Assembly (NCBI GenBank): GCA_029565415.1
Contig: JAKQOH010000157.1
Span: 1 to 7,045, forward strand
Length of the DNA stretch: 7,045 bases
Reading direction: 5' to 3'
Origin: Candidatus Rifleibacteriota bacterium
GTDB lineage: Bacteria; Riflebacteria; Ozemobacteria; Ozemobacterales; Ozemobacteraceae
Both the position numbers and the translations under genes were made by a program. The notes below the pieces were generated by a model. It did not search any database and was not told where the DNA came from. It worked only from the letters and a program-made list of their open reading frames with translations. Positions 6,010 to 7,045 of the stretch are shown in pieces; within the stretch, counting starts at the first letter, position 1, and every line of letters begins with the position of its first letter.

Positions 6010-7045
6010 ATGAACTTCCGTTCAGCCCTCTTCCGATCATATATTCTTCGTTATTTTTCGATCACACTGCTCTGCCTCTCCGGTGTTTTCGCTCTTGCCA
6101 AAACGGCATCAGGGGAGCGCCTGATCAACATCAAGGTCGCCCAGTATGCGACGGCCCTCGAGTTCACGGCCGGATCTGGCCTCGTCTGGGACATGAACGG
6201 AAAAAACGGTCGTATCGGAGGAACGAGTACGGCCAAGGTCACCGGGGTTCTCGAGAAGAAAGCCGTCAAGCGGTATCATGTGATGACCGCTTCTGCCCGG
6301 GCCGATGAAACCGAAAAACTTGCCTTTTTCGAATCGGAATGGAAGGCGCTGGGTTTCCCTGCCAGAATTCTCACGATCGGCCAGCCGCTGATGTCACAGG
6401 ATGGAAAATCGGTTCTTCACGACGGGCGTCTCGGCATGGTGGAAGTCGGGGTTTTCCCTACCCAATCAGAAGCCCAGACTCTCGTCGACAGACTCTCCGC
6501 CCAGGGAAAATCGAGCTGGATCTACGTGGAAGTCGTCAGCCGGTCCCAGGGGCGCTTGACTCTCGCCGTCAACGGGGAAATGGTCGCCGAAGGCCGGGAA
6601 CTGTATCTTGTTCCCGAACAGACCCTTCTTCTGAAAAAGGTCGAATATGCCGTCGGGTACCCGTGGCACGGCTTCGCCGACCGCACATATCGAGGCCGGA
6701 TGACGATCCGCTGGGGAGCCGAGGATGCCATCGACGCCGTTCTGAACACCTCTCTTGAAAACGTCCTCGCCGGGGTCGTCCCATCCGAGATTTCCGGGAA
6801 CGCCGCCATCGGCGCACTTCAGGCCCAGGCCTGTGCCGCACGTGCGGAGATTCTTGCGAAGATCGGCACACGCCACATCGGCGAAGGTTTCGACACCTGT
6901 TCCGAACAGCATTGTCAGGTATTTTCCGGAGAATCCGCCATGTCGCAGGCGGTTGCCCAGAAGATTGACGCTCATCTGGGCGATCTGCGTCTCCAGCCTC
7001 CCGCTGGCCAGAGCCGCCGAAGCCTCCGGGCTTACGCCCTGCAAA
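6010..7045 (+). CDS. SpoIID/LytB-domain protein with SPOR-like repeats, 5' part
   Basis: The frame is open from 6010 to the window end (345 codons, no stop), so the C terminus is missing. Residues 1 to about 33 hold a signal peptide or anchor (FSITLLCLSGVFALA). Two SPOR-like stretches follow, at about 89-124 and 140-177; the second has the typical EVGVFPTQSEAQTLVDRLSAQG pattern split over residues 145-166. From about residue 245 comes the SpoIID core: LAGVVPSEI with Glu260 at the position of the catalytic glutamate, AQACAARAE, and the metal-site motif with Cys297, His301 and Cys302 (HCQVF). SpoIID proteins are lytic transglycosylases that act on glycan strands lacking stem peptides, the product of amidases such as the divergent neighbour. 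They also occur in non-sporulating bacteria. The last 25 or so residues are Arg/Gln/Pro-rich and do not match the expected continuation, so a frameshift near the end is possible. Confidence 0.85.
   Translation, partial: MNFRSALFRSYILRYFSITLLCLSGVFALAKTASGERLINIKVAQYATALEFTAGSGLVWDMNGKNGRIGGTSTAKVTGVLEKKAVKRYHVMTASARADETEKLAFFESEWKALGFPARILTIGQPLMSQDGKSVLHDGRLGMVEVGVFPTQSEAQTLVDRLSAQGKSSWIYVEVVSRSQGRLTLAVNGEMVAEGRELYLVPEQTLLLKKVEYAVGYPWHGFADRTYRGRMTIRWGAEDAIDAVLNTSLENVLAGVVPSEISGNAAIGALQAQACAARAEILAKIGTRHIGEGFDTCSEQHCQVFSGESAMSQAVAQKIDAHLGDLRLQPPAGQSRRSLRAYALQ

Noticed and set aside
6466..7044. Open frame on the - strand opposite the SpoIID-like gene, reaching the window end
   Set aside because: No motif or ribosome binding site; the + strand frame carries the SpoIID motifs.

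Overview
The window is gene-dense, about 55-60% G+C by eye, with short bacterial intergenic gaps, Shine-Dalgarno sites and ATG starts. The species cannot be named from it. Signal peptides and cell-wall enzymes point to a bacterium with a peptidoglycan wall. No tRNA, rRNA, CRISPR array, transposase or insertion-sequence end was seen.

Layout. (1) 3-299 (+): the C-terminal end of an enolase-superfamily L-Ala-D/L-Glu (dipeptide) epimerase, cut by the window edge. (2) 368-4754 (+): five closely packed genes that form one unit: a PIG-L/LmbE-type N-deacetylase, a stand-alone formyltransferase domain, a GNAT acetyltransferase fused to a NeuB-type nonulosonate synthase with a SAF domain, a HAD sugar-phosphatase-like protein, and a divergent NUDIX protein. 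Four of the five junctions and starts are well supported: one 12-base gap followed by three start/stop overlaps (ATGA or 8 bases). (3) 4770-4799: a perfect 13-bp hairpin between convergent genes. (4) 4820-5824 (-): a secreted zinc N-acetylmuramoyl-L-alanine amidase of the PGRP/Amidase_2 family with an extra N-terminal domain. (5) 5825-6009: a divergent promoter region. (6) 6010-end (+): a SpoIID/LytB-type peptidoglycan glycosylase-like protein with two SPOR-like repeats, cut by the window edge.

The five-gene unit is the most interesting part. Deacetylase plus formyltransferase suggests exchange of an N-acetyl for an N-formyl group on an amino sugar. GNAT plus NeuB suggests N-acetylation of an amino sugar and condensation with phosphoenolpyruvate to a nine-carbon sialic-acid-like sugar. 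HAD and NUDIX could release or dephosphorylate the sugar. No CMP-sugar synthetase, epimerase/hydrolase of NeuC/PseG type, or aminotransferase lies in the unit, although both of its ends are visible. By hand counts the unit is poorer in G+C than its neighbours, as is common for exchangeable surface-polysaccharide modules.

The flanking genes (epimerase, amidase, SpoIID-like) all act on peptidoglycan or its fragments, so the cassette appears to sit inside a murein-turnover neighbourhood.
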